This document shows, one piece after another, positions 22,725-34,705 of a stretch of 64,000 nt of DNA; within the stretch, counting starts at the first letter, position 1, and each line of letters opens with the position of its first letter. The DNA comes from Knufia peltigerae. Taxonomy: Eukaryota; Ascomycota; Eurotiomycetes; Chaetothyriales; Trichomeriaceae. The notes below the pieces were generated by a model that was given only the letters and a program-made list of their open reading frames with translations, ran no database searches and was not told the origin of the DNA. The position numbers and the translations under genes were made by a program. The DNA lies in assembly GCA_030247855.1 (NCBI GenBank), contig JAPDRN010000001.1:868001-932000 (forward strand). The letters run 5' to 3'.

Positions 22725-25369
22725 ATGAATGGAACACAGTCGGAGGTAGATCTCCTGGACGCAGGTAAGTCATCTCACTCTGGCCCATATCGCGCGTGTG
22801 TCTGATATGTGCAGACGAGTATGACCCGATCGAACACCTAAATCAGATCTTCTCTCATCCCTCCACCCTTTCCTCTGTCAGCCAGACGCACCAAATACTG
22901 CAGGCCTATCAAGATGACCTCGACCATGAAATCGATCTCCTCGAGGACGAGCAAGTCAGAGCCAACGCAGAATGCTTGCTACGGATGCAAGCTACAAAGG
23001 CAGAACTGGCTGATCTTTTTGAGCGGATCGACAGTGTCCGTGAAAGAGCCCTGCAGACTGAACGCAACATAACCGAGATGACAGCGGATATCAAGCAGTT
23101 GGACAATACCAAGAAGAATCTGACTCTATCCATGACAGCCCTGAAGAGGCTTCAAATGCTGACAACTGCCTATGAGCAACTACGAGCATTGAGCAAGACG
23201 AAACAATATCGAGAATGTGCCCAACTGCTTCAAGCCGTCATCCAGCTCATGGCGCATTTCAAGTCGTACCGTTCAATAGACCAGATCGCTACTCTTAGCA
23301 GGAATGTTGCTGATATCCAACGAGAACTTCTGGAACAGGTGTGCGAAGATTTCGAGATCACTTTCACCAAGGAGGAGGTGGCTCAGAAAAGAGGTCTCTT
23401 GCATGAAGCATGCTTGGTGGTGGACGCTCTCGGTGATGCCGCGCGATCCCGCCTAGTTACATGGTACTGCAACACGGAACTACGTCAATATAGACATATT
23501 TTTAAGGGAGATCAGGAGGCTGGTTCGCTGGACAACATTGATCGTAGGTACGCGTGGTTTAAAAAGACGCTGAAGGTCTACGATGAAGACCATGCCGCCA
23601 TCTTCCCTTCTCACTGGCGTGTGAATGAGGTACTTGCAAATGTCTTTGCAGAGGGTACCCGCGACGATTACAAAGGCATTCTATCCAGAACCACACGCAA
23701 CGGCCAGACGATTGATGTCAAGCTGCTGTTATCTTGCCTCCAACAAACTCTGGACTTCGAACACGGTCTAGAGAGACGCTTCAATCAATCTTCCAGAACA
23801 TCAATCGATACTGTGACTTCTAGCAACGACATGCCCTTGTTCGGACAACCCATATCGGACGCGTTTGAGCCGTATTTGAGTCTCTGGGTAGATGCTCAGG
23901 ACAAAGAATTGGCGAGCTTATTGCCTCAATATAAGCAGAGGCCTACAAGGCTTGCAGATGAGGAATTTTCTTCTCAGCAGGTGATTCCATCGTCGACGGA
24001 ATTGTTCAACTCTTATCGACATTCATTGGCTCAATGCGCAAAGCTCTCGACTGGCCAACCGTTATTGGAACTGTCTAAAGTATTCGGACGTTATCTAGAC
24101 CAGTATGCACAGCAAGTTCTGTTGTTTCATATCTCCGAAAAGCCATCAGGAGGAACGCCGTCTAGAATTCCAACCGTGGAAGATGTCATATTGGTTCTGA
24201 ACACGGCCGACTATTGCTTCAACACCTCCAACTCATTGGAAGAAAAGATCAAAAGTCGCATCGACGAGAATCTCAGGGACAGCGTGGATCTACAAAGCCA
24301 AGCAGACGCTTTCATGGGCATAGCCAGTGCAGCTGTTCGAGGCTTAGTGCGACGAGTCGAGGTCGACCTTGAACCCAGCTGGAGAGAGATGAGAAATACC
24401 GCTTGGTCTAAGATTGAGAGCTGTGAGAACCAAAGCTCCTACATCACCGGACTTCAAAGCCGCATCAAGGACCGGTCTGGGGAGATTCTAGGGATGTTGC
24501 ACAAACAGCAATATGCGCGAGCGTTCGCGGACAACCTGGTGGAGCTTCTTGCTTCGACCTACATTTCGAATATCGCGCAATGCCGACCGATCTCTGAAGG
24601 CGGTGCCGAACAGATGCTGCTTGATACTCACGAAATCAGAAACACCTTGAGTCACATTCTGCCAGGCACTCCACCCACACTGTTCATAAAACGCGTCACG
24701 GCAGCCTTTGGCAAGATCGAACCATTGCTGAAGACACTTCAGGTCCGACCTTCGCCGCCTGAAGCTTTGGTACAGGCGTATTTGATCCACATTGCTGATC
24801 TCTCTGAAGCGAACTTCCGCAAAATCCTCGAACTGAAAGGAATCAAGACGAAAGCGGATCAGAATCATCTCGTAGAGTTATTTCAGATGCACAAATTCAG
24901 CCCTCGTTATAAAGACTCACTGGTGGAGAAATCCCCTTTGATGACCCCGATGAATCTTTCGACATCAGGTGTGGCACCAATGCCATCCTCCGCTCCGGCA
25001 GCAGCCTTACACAACTTGTCCGCATTGGGTAATTCTGCCGCAGCATCGCTCAGCACTGCTAACCTTCCAGCCAACATGAAGTTCGATGCGTCTGGATTTG
25101 GGAATGCTATCATTGATCGATTCAGCAGTCCAAGCATTGGTACGCCCAGAGACGGAGCACAAAGTCCACCTCCCGTCGGTGTGCCAGCCATCAACGCACC
25201 AGGCGAAAGTGGATTCTCTGGGGGAGAGGCCGGTGCGAAGTTGAATGAGAACCTCAAGAACATTGGCAAGTTCTTCAAGCGAGATTTGGGAGGGTTTGGA
25301 GGCATTGGTAGATTTGGCAGCAAAGCAACGAGCCCTGCTCCACCGGAAGATAGAGCACATGCTCGATAG
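22725..25369 (+). CDS. VPS53: GARP tethering complex subunit Vps53
   Basis: Two exons: 22725-22764 and 22815-25369, giving 864 residues. The first exon encodes MNGTQSEVDLLDA and joins in frame to the hallmark EYDPIEHLNQIF. Vps53 is a long helical, CATCHR-type subunit of GARP, which captures endosome-derived vesicles at the trans-Golgi. The N-terminal ~130 residues are coiled coil (DLDHEIDLLEDEQ, ATKAELADLFERID). The mid region is alpha-helical throughout. The C-terminal ~120 residues are Ala/Ser/Gly-rich and probably disordered. Length is as expected for filamentous fungi. Confidence 0.94.
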
Positions 25370-25954
25370 AATTGTCCATAGACTTTTCCGCCGCACTGCC
25401 GACGCCTTGCTCAGGCCATTCGACCCTTGTTGGGCATGGGTGGTACGATTCCGTGGTCTTTGTTAAGAGTTGATGAATGGTCAGGAATGTACCTCCGTAC
25501 CGAGTATTTCACATTCACTTTTCTTCACGGAGCATTCACTCCGGAGAAACAGGGCAAGACAGTGGTAACGCTCCGTAGTCATGCTCCGTCCAGGACTTAG
25601 TAATGGGCGGTGTCCACTGTGAAGACAACATTGAAGGCTTGTTCCATTGATCTTCGGTGGCTGGAGATGATTGGGGACACCGCTCTGCCTAGCACGTGAC
25701 CTTGAAAACGGGACCCTCGATCTTACAAAACCACCACACTTCTTCGCCCAATTCACCGATCAACCTCTATCGAAATTCCAGCCAACAACCACACACTCTC
25801 TCAAGTCAACCGATTTACGACTATTCATTCCGAATATCATCACACTCTCTCGATTGCGTCTCGATCTTATCTAAAATCAATTTTACTCGACATTACCGAA
25901 GCACCATTCAGTCAGACATTCCAATTACACGAAAATTTCAGACGTTCGTTCACA
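25370..25954. other. Promoter and leader of the MEX67-like gene
   Basis: This contains CTCCGTAC at 25493-25500, a GCACGTGA element at 25692-25699 and a CA/CT-rich unstructured leader from 25720 to 25950. No gene. Confidence 0.55.
25692..25699. promoter_or_regulatory. GCACGTGA element upstream of the MEX67-like gene
   Basis: CACGTG core with a 3' A, about 257 bases upstream of the start codon. It matches the SNU13 promoter site at 51194 exactly. Confidence 0.4.
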
Positions 25955-27250
25955 ATGGCGACAACCCAGCTTGCCGTTAAGGGATGGGCAAACAGCAAAA
26001 TTGCTACGACCTCGCAGGATCAGGGTCTTGATGCACTCCTTGCCTTCCTCGAAAGAAAATCTAGCAGACAGATTCTATCAAATAAATTGATTGGACGCGC
26101 TGTGCTCATCATCACCGTCAACGAAGCCGACAAGAGCCGCTTTACTCATTTGAACGGTTTTCAATTCGGAGGATCCTCGCTTATTGTCGAAGAAGCACGG
26201 CCTCCACGGAATGCTCAATCTCAAAACACCCAATCACCTCAAAACACATCATTTGGGAGCAGAGTGTCACAACCATCTCGCCCTCAATTTCAAAACGGCC
26301 CTTCACAGCCACCTTCTGGTCCTCGAGGACAATTCCAGAATCAATCATCTCAGCCACCTAGCGGTCCACGAGGCCCCGGTCGAAACTATCAGCCACCTAA
26401 TACGAGAGACACGCGTCGCACCAACGACCCTGTCACAGCTGAGGTCGAAAATATCATCGTCTCCGTGATCCACAAGAGATACAACGCTGGAGACAAACAC
26501 CTCATTCTCAATCTTCTCAGTGAAGAACCTGACCTTATCAACGCCGGCCTCGTAGTCAGCGAACCCACCAAGCTCTACAAAGCAGTTTTTGCTCTTTGTG
26601 AAAGCAGAATTTGGGAAACATTACCAAAGCGAAAAGAAGCAGTGCTTAGCGTCAGCCTGCGAGACAATTATTTTCAGACCATCCACGACACACTACCTCT
26701 GGCAAATGCCTTTCCTCACATTCAAAACCTCGATCTCGCAAACAACGCCCTACAAGACCTAGAGGCTCTCAAGTTCAGAAAGAACCAATTCTCAAACCTG
26801 CAACACATCATCCTCAGTGGCAACCCTGTCGCTAGCAACCCCGACACCCTGAACACTTTACTCAAATTGTACCCAAACCTCAAATTCTACAACAACGAAC
26901 CAATCCAGAATGCTGCTGCCGTCGACGTGCAGCCACAGCAACCAGTTTTCGGTGGTGGTGCCGTACAACCAGTCCAACCTCAACCACAGCCTGGCACAGA
27001 GCCGACACAGGCACACCCAGAATTTCCTCCTGGCTCGACCTTCGGGGTCGCCACCCCAGACAAGCCTGCCGACGTCCTTCTCAAGGAGCAAATGGGATTA
27101 CAATTCAGCTTCGAGACGAAATTGAAAATGCAGTGGGTCGAAAACTGCCTATCTGCAAACAACTGGGACTACCAAACAGCCATGGCGAACTTCGCCCAAC
27201 TAAAGGCGCAGGGCCAAATCCCTGCCGATGCGTACATCGCGGGAGTCTAG
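25955..27250 (+). CDS. Mex67/TAP-like mRNA export protein lacking the NTF2-like domain
   Basis: Intronless, 431 residues. The N-terminal ~80 residues resemble the RNA-binding (RRM-like) part of Mex67 (VKGWANSKIAT, FLERKSSR, LNGFQFGG). A Pro/Gln-rich linker follows. A leucine-rich-repeat domain (about 155-310) contains IQNLDLANNAL and LQHIILSGNP, and the C-terminus is a UBA-like TAP-C domain (about 385-425, WVENCLSANNWDYQTAMANF). Canonical Mex67/NXF1 has an NTF2-like domain of about 180 residues between the repeats and the UBA, used to bind Mtr2/p15. Here only ~65 Pro/Gln-rich residues lie there. It may be a paralog with altered function or a divergent ortholog; the frame is intact with no sign of a lost exon. 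Confidence 0.8.
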   Translation: MATTQLAVKGWANSKIATTSQDQGLDALLAFLERKSSRQILSNKLIGRAVLIITVNEADKSRFTHLNGFQFGGSSLIVEEARPPRNAQSQNTQSPQNTSFGSRVSQPSRPQFQNGPSQPPSGPRGQFQNQSSQPPSGPRGPGRNYQPPNTRDTRRTNDPVTAEVENIIVSVIHKRYNAGDKHLILNLLSEEPDLINAGLVVSEPTKLYKAVFALCESRIWETLPKRKEAVLSVSLRDNYFQTIHDTLPLANAFPHIQNLDLANNALQDLEALKFRKNQFSNLQHIILSGNPVASNPDTLNTLLKLYPNLKFYNNEPIQNAAAVDVQPQQPVFGGGAVQPVQPQPQPGTEPTQAHPEFPPGSTFGVATPDKPADVLLKEQMGLQFSFETKLKMQWVENCLSANNWDYQTAMANFAQLKAQGQIPADAYIAGV

Positions 27251-27897
27251 GAGGCAATTCTCGGCCTGGGTGAATTGGAAATGGAGGACTGACGACCCTC
27301 CACCATGCCATTATTACGACGATATTATTACGAAAAACGACAAACACAACATCAGTACCTTGTATTGTTAGGGCTCCCGGGGGTATTGGAGCATCATCAT
27401 TAGCATGGAGTTGGAAAGGGCATCATTAGCATTGTTACAAACATTGATAATTGAAGCGATGGGCTCTACGGAGCAAATGAAAATACTATGTACATTTGGA
27501 AGAACTCTCCCCTGATTCTCGTTGCCGCCTGCTACGTAGCCTTTTTTCGTGCGTTGTACTCCGTATCTGTACTTACAATTGCGTTGTCAGCCTATAACAA
27601 TCGGCATATGTCGTACTCCGTTTAGCCTGTGCTGTGTTGGCTTTAGCATGTGACAAAACGTCACCTTCTGATTAGAACCGGCGATACACCCCTACCAACA
27701 TCTTCCTCCTTGTCCCAGCAGTGCCAGGTACACTGCTGACGGGTACCTGCATATTCTACCTCTTCCCAACGCTTCCGATACCGCGTACCGGTTCCCCTCG
27801 GTGTCCTTTTGAGTCCATATGGAGCACGACGTGACGCCGCCACCCGTTTCGCCTTCCACACCGCTTTCCTCCTTGGATGCTTCCTCTTCCCAACGCG
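27251..27897. other. Intergenic region, promoter of the lipase gene
   Basis: This holds TACTCCGTA at 27557-27565 and TACTCCGT at 27614-27621. An ATG at 27820 opens a 29-codon Pro/Ser-rich frame that ends in TAG just after the lipase start. It could be an upstream exon or a uORF. Confidence 0.5.
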
Positions 27898-30800
27898 ATG
27901 TTCTGGTATAGAAATCAAGAGCCTGGCACCGAAGAAAAGGGCGATGGTTCGGCCGAGGAATCTGATTCGAGTCATGACGAGATCGTCCTTGCCCAGTCGC
28001 CGCAGGGAAGAACTTTGTTGCCTGCGCCTGCCGCCGCGGTCGTGAGCGGTATCACCGGCCTGACCTCGTTCTACGTTCGTGCTGGCACAAAAATAGGAGG
28101 ATGGGGACTATACGCAGGAAGAGAAGCGACGATGAAAACTCTGTCTGTGAGCAGAAGCGCTCTCGAGACGGTGCTCATCGCGGCCGGGAGGGATGTTTCT
28201 AGTAGGAGCAATGGAGAACTTGGGAGGGCAGAGGCAGAGAACTTGCTGGAGAGAAGTGTACGCAAATGAGAGTCCGCTACTATCGAACACACGAACTGAC
28301 CAGATCTAGATATCCGCATTGTACTCAGCTATCTCGACAATCTCCTTTGTGGCGTCAACGAGCTTCTACCTGACCGAGGCTTCCATGAACTCGATATCCG
28401 CATTGTCCATTCAAGGGCTGTCCACCCTGAATGCCGTTCTTGGCTCAACGGAGTCTTCTCGTGCCGTCGCTGCTATCATAACTTTGGTCAGGGACGAGCT
28501 CGGCAAACCAGAGTCTGCCAACAGTGCGGAAGTCGCTTCGTACATGGATCTCATCGTCGGGACCGTGAGTTTCGTCATGCTCCAAAGATGGGGCAGGCGC
28601 AAGACAGAACTCGACTTTAGGAACGCTGGCGGTGAAGAAACCATTTGGGATGCCGTTATCGACGACAAGGGTTTCAGGGCAGATGTTGTGGGTACTCGGA
28701 GGAAAGACATGATCAGCATTCATCGCGCCGGTGGCGGGCCTGCCATGAATTTTTCTTCTCCGGACGATGAAGAGGATTTTGAGGCAATAGAAAGAGGGAC
28801 CTTATTCGACGCTTCTGCAATGGCGGTGTCACCGCAAGACCATACCAACCTGACCGACCAAGAAATCAGAGAGCGAATTGAGAGACAGCTGCCAGCAGGT
28901 GCTCGAGCTACTATCACCTCGGAGACAGTCACCGCGAAAACCATCAAGGTGGATATATATGGTGCGGATACAACGCAAATCGACCCTCCACCTGGGACGG
29001 TCATGGTAGCGGAGAGACTGAATCACCAAGCCTCCGCTTCTGGCTCTCTTGAAGGACCTCAGCAGACGATCATCTTCCGGACAGCCCTGAAGAGATCAAA
29101 CAGCACAGACATTCCTTCTGCTGCGGAACAATTGCGCCTCACCAACGACGAAGAAGCGAGGAGGGATCAGCTTGAACATGATGATGTATTCATGATGAAG
29201 TTGCCTCAGCCGACAACGATGGTGGATGAATCTTCTCAGACTGACCATCCTGCTGTCATGGACTTAGAACATGACGTTGAGACTGTAGAGTCATCTAGGC
29301 CGCCGACTCCTCCCCCTAAGGCCCCGGCGACAACTGCCAACCAGAAAAAGAGCCGACGTCCAAATCCCCGTGAAAAATCACCTCCTGCCACCAACGTTAT
29401 AACTCGTGTACCACTGGTCAAGAACAGGAAATCTAAGCCTTCACCAGAGGACAAGGGTGATAGAGGAGGTGTGATTAAAAAGGCCCTCAGGACTCTTAGC
29501 CCCAGCCAGTCTTCTACGGCCATCAAGGATCTTCACAAAAGTCTTCCTCAGCGAAAACCTCATACATCAATACCGGCCTCAAACTCCGCACGTCGAGGAA
29601 CTTCAGCAGTTCGTGGTGACACCACGCCGCGAAAACACTTTGGCTTTCTAAGCCATGGCCATTCTCCCATGACAAGTCCAGGTTTGCAGCGAACCACTCA
29701 AACGGAATCATCATCTAGCTATTTTGCAGTACATGATCGAAGGAGGGACTCAACTGTATCACAAACCACCGAAACATACTCGATCCATTCGGTCGAGAGC
29801 CGGCCAGGGTCTCCTACCTTTACAAGATGCCACGCCCGAGTCGTGAGTGGCATCACCAAGACGAATTCTGAGCTTGCCATTGCGCTGGACGAGACATCGT
29901 CTAGGATTGACTCTGCAAATGGTACAGCTCATCATGTTCGATCGCGATCTTTTGTACCCAGTCTTTACTCGATGGCGACAAAAGATTCGGCTGAGGCAAT
30001 CATACTGGCACCGAAGACGCCAATTCCACGAAAATCTATTTACGAAGATCAAAATATCCTTAATGCCCTTATCCTTGATGGCAAAGTGCCCGGCATCTTT
30101 CCTGATCGTCATATGGTCAGGACAGTCAGACGGTTTGCCAGATTTGCATCCGCCTCGTATGGGTCCAATTTTCTGCGAGTCATGGGCCTCACTTCGGCCG
30201 AAGGACAACTCAGCAACGCCACGGACCTTATGACTTTAGACGTACATCATGAACACAACTCCTTTTCCAGTCACACAGGACTGCCACCGGATACAATTTT
30301 GCTATCTTCTTTTTACGATCCAAAAGGTGTGACCGGTAATACAGATTGGTCGCCCTCGGCAATATCACCTTTAATTCACTTTATTTCTATTGATGACGAC
30401 TCGAAAGCAGTTGTTTTGACTTGTCGAGGTACTCTTGGATTCGAGGATGTCTTGACAGACATGACTTGCGATTATGATGACTTACTCTGGCAAGGACAAC
30501 GCTATAAAGTACACAAGGGCATCCATGCTTCGGCCAGGCGACTACTAGGTGGCAGTGGAAGCCGCGTGATGGCGACAATTAGAGCAACACTGGAACAATA
30601 CCCCGACTATGGCCTCGTTCTCTGTGGACATTCTCTGGGCGGTGCTGTCGCCGCCATTCTGGCTATACTCATCTCTGAACCATCCTTTGACGGTTCGAAA
30701 ACTCTTTTTGTCACCGGAAACAAGCCGAAGCTGCTCACCGGTCAGACCTCGAATGACCCTTTTTCATCCTATATCCCACCGATCAGTTTGCCAGCTGGCC

Positions 30801-31453
30801 GACCCATTCACGTCTATGCTTATGGTACTCCAGCGTGCATGTCTGAGCTCCTCCGTGTGGCCACCAGAGGCTTGATCACGACAGTTGTCAACCATGCTGA
30901 TATTGTTCCATGCCTCTCTCTCGGTATACTTCACGACTTTCGCACTGTCGCCCTCCATCTCAAATCGGACACCACAGACGCGCTAGGAGCTCTGAAAACT
31001 CGAGTATGGCAACGCATCAGAAACGCAGTAGCATCTTCTTTTTACAATAACCCCAAAGGGCCTCCTCCACCTGAAAACATGGCTGGGGATGGTCTGGGTG
31101 AAGACACCTGGGCTTGGTCCGCGTTGAAGACGCTAAGAGCATCGATGGTTAACGACAAGCTTGTTCCACCTGGTGAAGTGTTTGTGGTCGAGACTACGCG
31201 AGTGTTTGACAGGTTGGATCCGAATGTCGCTCGAGAAGCCGTTTTCGGTCCTGATGACACCAAAGACGACCGAACTGAGAAATTGTATCGAGCTCTTGGC
31301 CGGCCTGCAACGAGAGTCCAGTTCAAATTGGTGCGTGACGTTGAGACTCGATTTGGAGAACTGAGATTTGGCCGAGACATGTTTGGTGATCATTCTCCTG
31401 GAAGATATGAGGCAGCGTTGGCGGCCTTGGAAAAGGGTATCTGCGAGGATTGA
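27898..31453 (+). CDS. Class 3 lipase, sn1-specific diacylglycerol lipase-like
   Basis: Two exons: 27898-28257 and 28310-31453, giving 1167 residues. The alpha/beta-hydrolase core lies at about 690-920. The nucleophile elbow CGHSLGGA holds the catalytic Ser, an Asp lies in NHADIVP, and a His is expected near the end of the domain. The upstream ~650 residues combine moderately hydrophobic segments near the N-terminus (SGITGLTSFYVRAG, ISTISFVASTSF) with long disordered Ser/Pro-rich sequence. This layout is seen in fungal proteins annotated as Sn1-specific diacylglycerol lipases. A membrane-lipid substrate is inferred. The start is uncertain: ATG 27898 is the first in frame, and an alternative exon from 27820 cannot be excluded. 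Confidence 0.8.
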
Positions 31454-31819
31454 AGCCGGATTTACAGAGAACTATCATCATTCATTTTGGATTTGAAGAA
31501 GATACAGAGTATCATCTACGACGTTATGAGGCCACTTGGAATTTATTAGGCAAATGTTTGGATAAATAATATACTATAGCACATAGTTGACCAGATTACT
31601 GAGTGTCTTCTTTTATATCTCAGGGAATGTGAAAGCCCCTTGAAGCCCTCAGCCCCGTGACTTCGCGTGTCTATCAACGCGTCTCGAGGCGTTAATGGAA
31701 TTTTGTGCTCGGCCCCCGCAGTGGTAGTGACGTGTACCATTAAGGAATCTCTGGCTATTACATTGTACAAAGAACTTCTGGACAAGCATCGGAACACAAG
31801 ATGGGCTGAGCCGGTGCCA
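31454..31819. other. FAN1 promoter region
   Basis: 366 bases. The FAN1 frame is open back to 31667, but without an ATG. No gene or clear element seen. Confidence 0.5.
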
Positions 31820-34705
31820 ATGGCTCTTGAATCTCAGTCTCCCTCGATACACAACAGCTTGATGGGCACTCGTATTCCTCATCCTGCCTCTAGCCGCTGG
31901 GACGATGACGATGATTTTCCCTCTCCTGCAGCGAAGCGTACCAAGACAGGGCCATCCAGCCCAAAGAGAATCTCTCCCAGAAAGCTTCTATCTAAGCAGC
32001 GGATCAAAAATGAAATCCCTGACTCTGAAGATGATGAAGAACAAGATACAGAAGAAGACGGCGGCGTGAAGCTACCAACAGACTTCAGAACCACTCAATT
32101 AGAGGCGGCACTTCCTCCCGTTCAGACGGATGAAGAAGCCATTGAGGCTTATGAGGCATATAAGGCGAGCGAGTATGTTGAACAACGGGAAGCAAAGGAC
32201 GGAGAGAGCACAAGCTCGTCTCGTTTGGAGTCAAGAAGTTGGGTCAGAGGGCGCAGCTCCATCTACGTCGATGCGTTCAATCTCGCACTCGATACTGTAC
32301 TGGAGGATGAGGGCCACCTCTTCAATGAAGCCGAGCACAGCCTGTTCAGGATTTGGCGAGACTTGAACTACGAAGCTCAGTACCTATACGTCAGATTGTT
32401 CCTGAGAAAGACCAGTAAATGGTTTCGAGTCAAAGACTTGCAGTATTACAGCGACGTGGCTGACGTCGACGCAGCGGTGCTGGAATTGCAGAAGGAGAGA
32501 CCTCTTCCTGCCGATGGAGCCGAGCCCGAAATCTATGCTGGCGAGCTGGAACCGGACAAGGACACTGTGCTGGGCCAGAAATTCGCCTTTGCAGAATGCT
32601 CGTCCGACCATATCACAACCCTGGACGAGGCGAGTAGTCTTCTCCTGCTTGACGAGCTCAAGGTTCTGGCAAAGGAAGCGAAGGTGCAAGGCAAGAACAA
32701 GCGTGAGCTCTTGCGGAACTTCCGCCGTACAAGTGGAAAGCAGACAGGTCTGGGCTTCAAGGAGCTGAAACGTACAGATACAGAGGACAGTGGCGTGAGC
32801 GTCATGTCCGAGGATACACAGTCGGTCTACGATGACGACGACGATGACCAGACATCTGGGTCTAGAACTCCAACAATCAAGAATCGAGATGCACATTTCA
32901 CGAAAAAAATTCTGAACCGAACAGGGCGTTGTATCAGACTTTCCCTGACGCCATTGAAACTCTTCGAACGGGTCCATCTCGTCTTCTACCGTAGCACTGA
33001 ATGGACGGAGAAGAGTCTGACGACGCTCATTCTTGCAAAGATTTCGCGTCGCAACTTTCCCGAATACATCGTCAGCCGGTCCACGACTATTTTTGAGTCA
33101 AGAACACTCTTGCTCGAATTCGAAGCCAGCCTGCGCACTCAGTTCAAAGTGGACAACATCCTCGAGTTCAATGGCACCCCGGGTCGTAAATCGCTCGAAG
33201 AGGTCCTCAAGATCTTCGAAGCCGTCTATCCCCGCTGGAAAATACTCCTTGCGGAAGAGCAGAGAAAGGAAGAACGTTTGTACGAATCTGGCGAGGGTTC
33301 GTACCTTCGCCGCTTCAGCCCTGCCTGGGTCTACACCCGCATCGTCCACAAAGGTCTCCAGCCCCTCGCGCGCTTCAAGGAACACGTTCGTGAGCACGAG
33401 ATCCTCACCGAGCTCCTTGACCAGCGGTTGTTTCACGCCTCCCGTCGCGGTGCATGGTACCAGCGCAAGGCTCTGCTCGAGGAACATTATATGCACGCGC
33501 TGTTGCCCTCTGACGGTAGAAGCCTGGAGGCCAACAAAAAGCATTGGAAGCGAGTCGCTCTTTCCACGTGCGAGCAAGGTCTCCAGGACAAGGAATGCCA
33601 CATCATATACCATTACGACCTGCAGAAGCGGGTCAAGAAGCTCGAGAGAGCGCTACGTATACCGGTCCGCGAACAACATGATTTCGGACACGTCAGACTC
33701 GCCAAGCCCTTTGAACGGGATGTCGTTGGCGTCAAGATCGAGAAAGATGACGAGCCATCGAGGAATCTCGGCAGCAGCAATACCAGAAAGTCCAGCGCAA
33801 ATGCTCTCGTCGCGGATGTCGATAGCAATGACGACAAGGCCGGAGGAGAAGGAGGAAAGACAACCACAAGCGTGGGCGCGAGCAAACCACCACCGCCTAC
33901 CCTCGTACATCAACCTAGCACCGGTGGCGGTGGCGGCCCGGGTGCAAAGACGATCTGGCTCGACACGCTCGACACCAACGAGTCTGTCAGCGTCGAGGCC
34001 ATGTGCCTGTCCCACTACCGCCGCGTGCTCGGGTACAAGGGGTACCACAGCGAGGGTGGGATCCTCCGGACCATTTTCGGACTGTTGTTTTACGACATTC
34101 TGTTCTTCGACCCCTACATCCCCAACGTGTTCCAGACGGCGTACCAGACGTGCCCGCTGGACCTGCACACGGACAGCTTCTTCTCGAGCCGCGTGCCCGA
34201 GATCCTGGCGAGGGCCAACCGGATCTCCAACGGCGAGGCGGCGGAGATTGTCGGGCGGGTGTGGGACGAGAACCACGAGAGGCGGACGTGCGTCGTCGGC
34301 GTGAGGTGGGACGGCTTCGAGCGCGAGGACCTGCTGGAGTGCGTGGCCTGTTGGGACGGCCAGGCCCTGGCCACGGTCATGCTAGTCATGGCCCAGGAGT
34401 ACCAGAGCCGCGGCGGCGGCGTCCCCGACCTGGTCCTGTGGAGGGTCAGGGGGCCCGGGAACGCCGGGGACGCCGGGGGCGGCGGCGGCGGCGGCGAGGT
34501 CGTCTTCGTCGAGGTCAAGTCGGCCAACGACCGGCTGAGCGACACGCAGCGCCTCTGGATCTCGGTCCTGCTGGGCGCCGGCGTCAAGGTGGAGCTGTGC
34601 CACGCCGTGGCCGGGGAGGTGGCGACCGTGTCGGCGGCCGGTCGCTTGAACAGGGCGACGTCCCGTTTGACCGGGGGAAAAAACCAGCCTTGTGCTTCAG
34701 GGTAG
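31820..34705 (+). CDS. FAN1: FAN1 structure-specific nuclease (VRR-NUC), DNA interstrand crosslink repair
   Basis: Intronless, 961 residues from the ATG at 31820 (MALESQSPS); an ATG at 31862 is a second option. FAN1 is a Mn/Mg-dependent 5'-flap and exonuclease acting on crosslinked DNA. The N-terminal ~110 residues are disordered and basic/acidic. The middle is the helical SAP/TPR-type scaffold (FNEAEHSLFRIWRDLNYEAQ). The C-terminus is the VRR-NUC fold with GVPDLVLWR (about 868), then EVKSANDRLSDTQ (about 898), matching the PD-(D/E)xK metal ligands. Two low-complexity inserts are visible: Lys/Asp/Gly-rich at about 660-710 and poly-Gly at about 882-890. GC content climbs sharply over the last 700 bases. 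Confidence 0.93.
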   Translation: MALESQSPSIHNSLMGTRIPHPASSRWDDDDDFPSPAAKRTKTGPSSPKRISPRKLLSKQRIKNEIPDSEDDEEQDTEEDGGVKLPTDFRTTQLEAALPPVQTDEEAIEAYEAYKASEYVEQREAKDGESTSSSRLESRSWVRGRSSIYVDAFNLALDTVLEDEGHLFNEAEHSLFRIWRDLNYEAQYLYVRLFLRKTSKWFRVKDLQYYSDVADVDAAVLELQKERPLPADGAEPEIYAGELEPDKDTVLGQKFAFAECSSDHITTLDEASSLLLLDELKVLAKEAKVQGKNKRELLRNFRRTSGKQTGLGFKELKRTDTEDSGVSVMSEDTQSVYDDDDDDQTSGSRTPTIKNRDAHFTKKILNRTGRCIRLSLTPLKLFERVHLVFYRSTEWTEKSLTTLILAKISRRNFPEYIVSRSTTIFESRTLLLEFEASLRTQFKVDNILEFNGTPGRKSLEEVLKIFEAVYPRWKILLAEEQRKEERLYESGEGSYLRRFSPAWVYTRIVHKGLQPLARFKEHVREHEILTELLDQRLFHASRRGAWYQRKALLEEHYMHALLPSDGRSLEANKKHWKRVALSTCEQGLQDKECHIIYHYDLQKRVKKLERALRIPVREQHDFGHVRLAKPFERDVVGVKIEKDDEPSRNLGSSNTRKSSANALVADVDSNDDKAGGEGGKTTTSVGASKPPPPTLVHQPSTGGGGGPGAKTIWLDTLDTNESVSVEAMCLSHYRRVLGYKGYHSEGGILRTIFGLLFYDILFFDPYIPNVFQTAYQTCPLDLHTDSFFSSRVPEILARANRISNGEAAEIVGRVWDENHERRTCVVGVRWDGFEREDLLECVACWDGQALATVMLVMAQEYQSRGGGVPDLVLWRVRGPGNAGDAGGGGGGGEVVFVEVKSANDRLSDTQRLWISVLLGAGVKVELCHAVAGEVATVSAAGRLNRATSRLTGGKNQPCASG

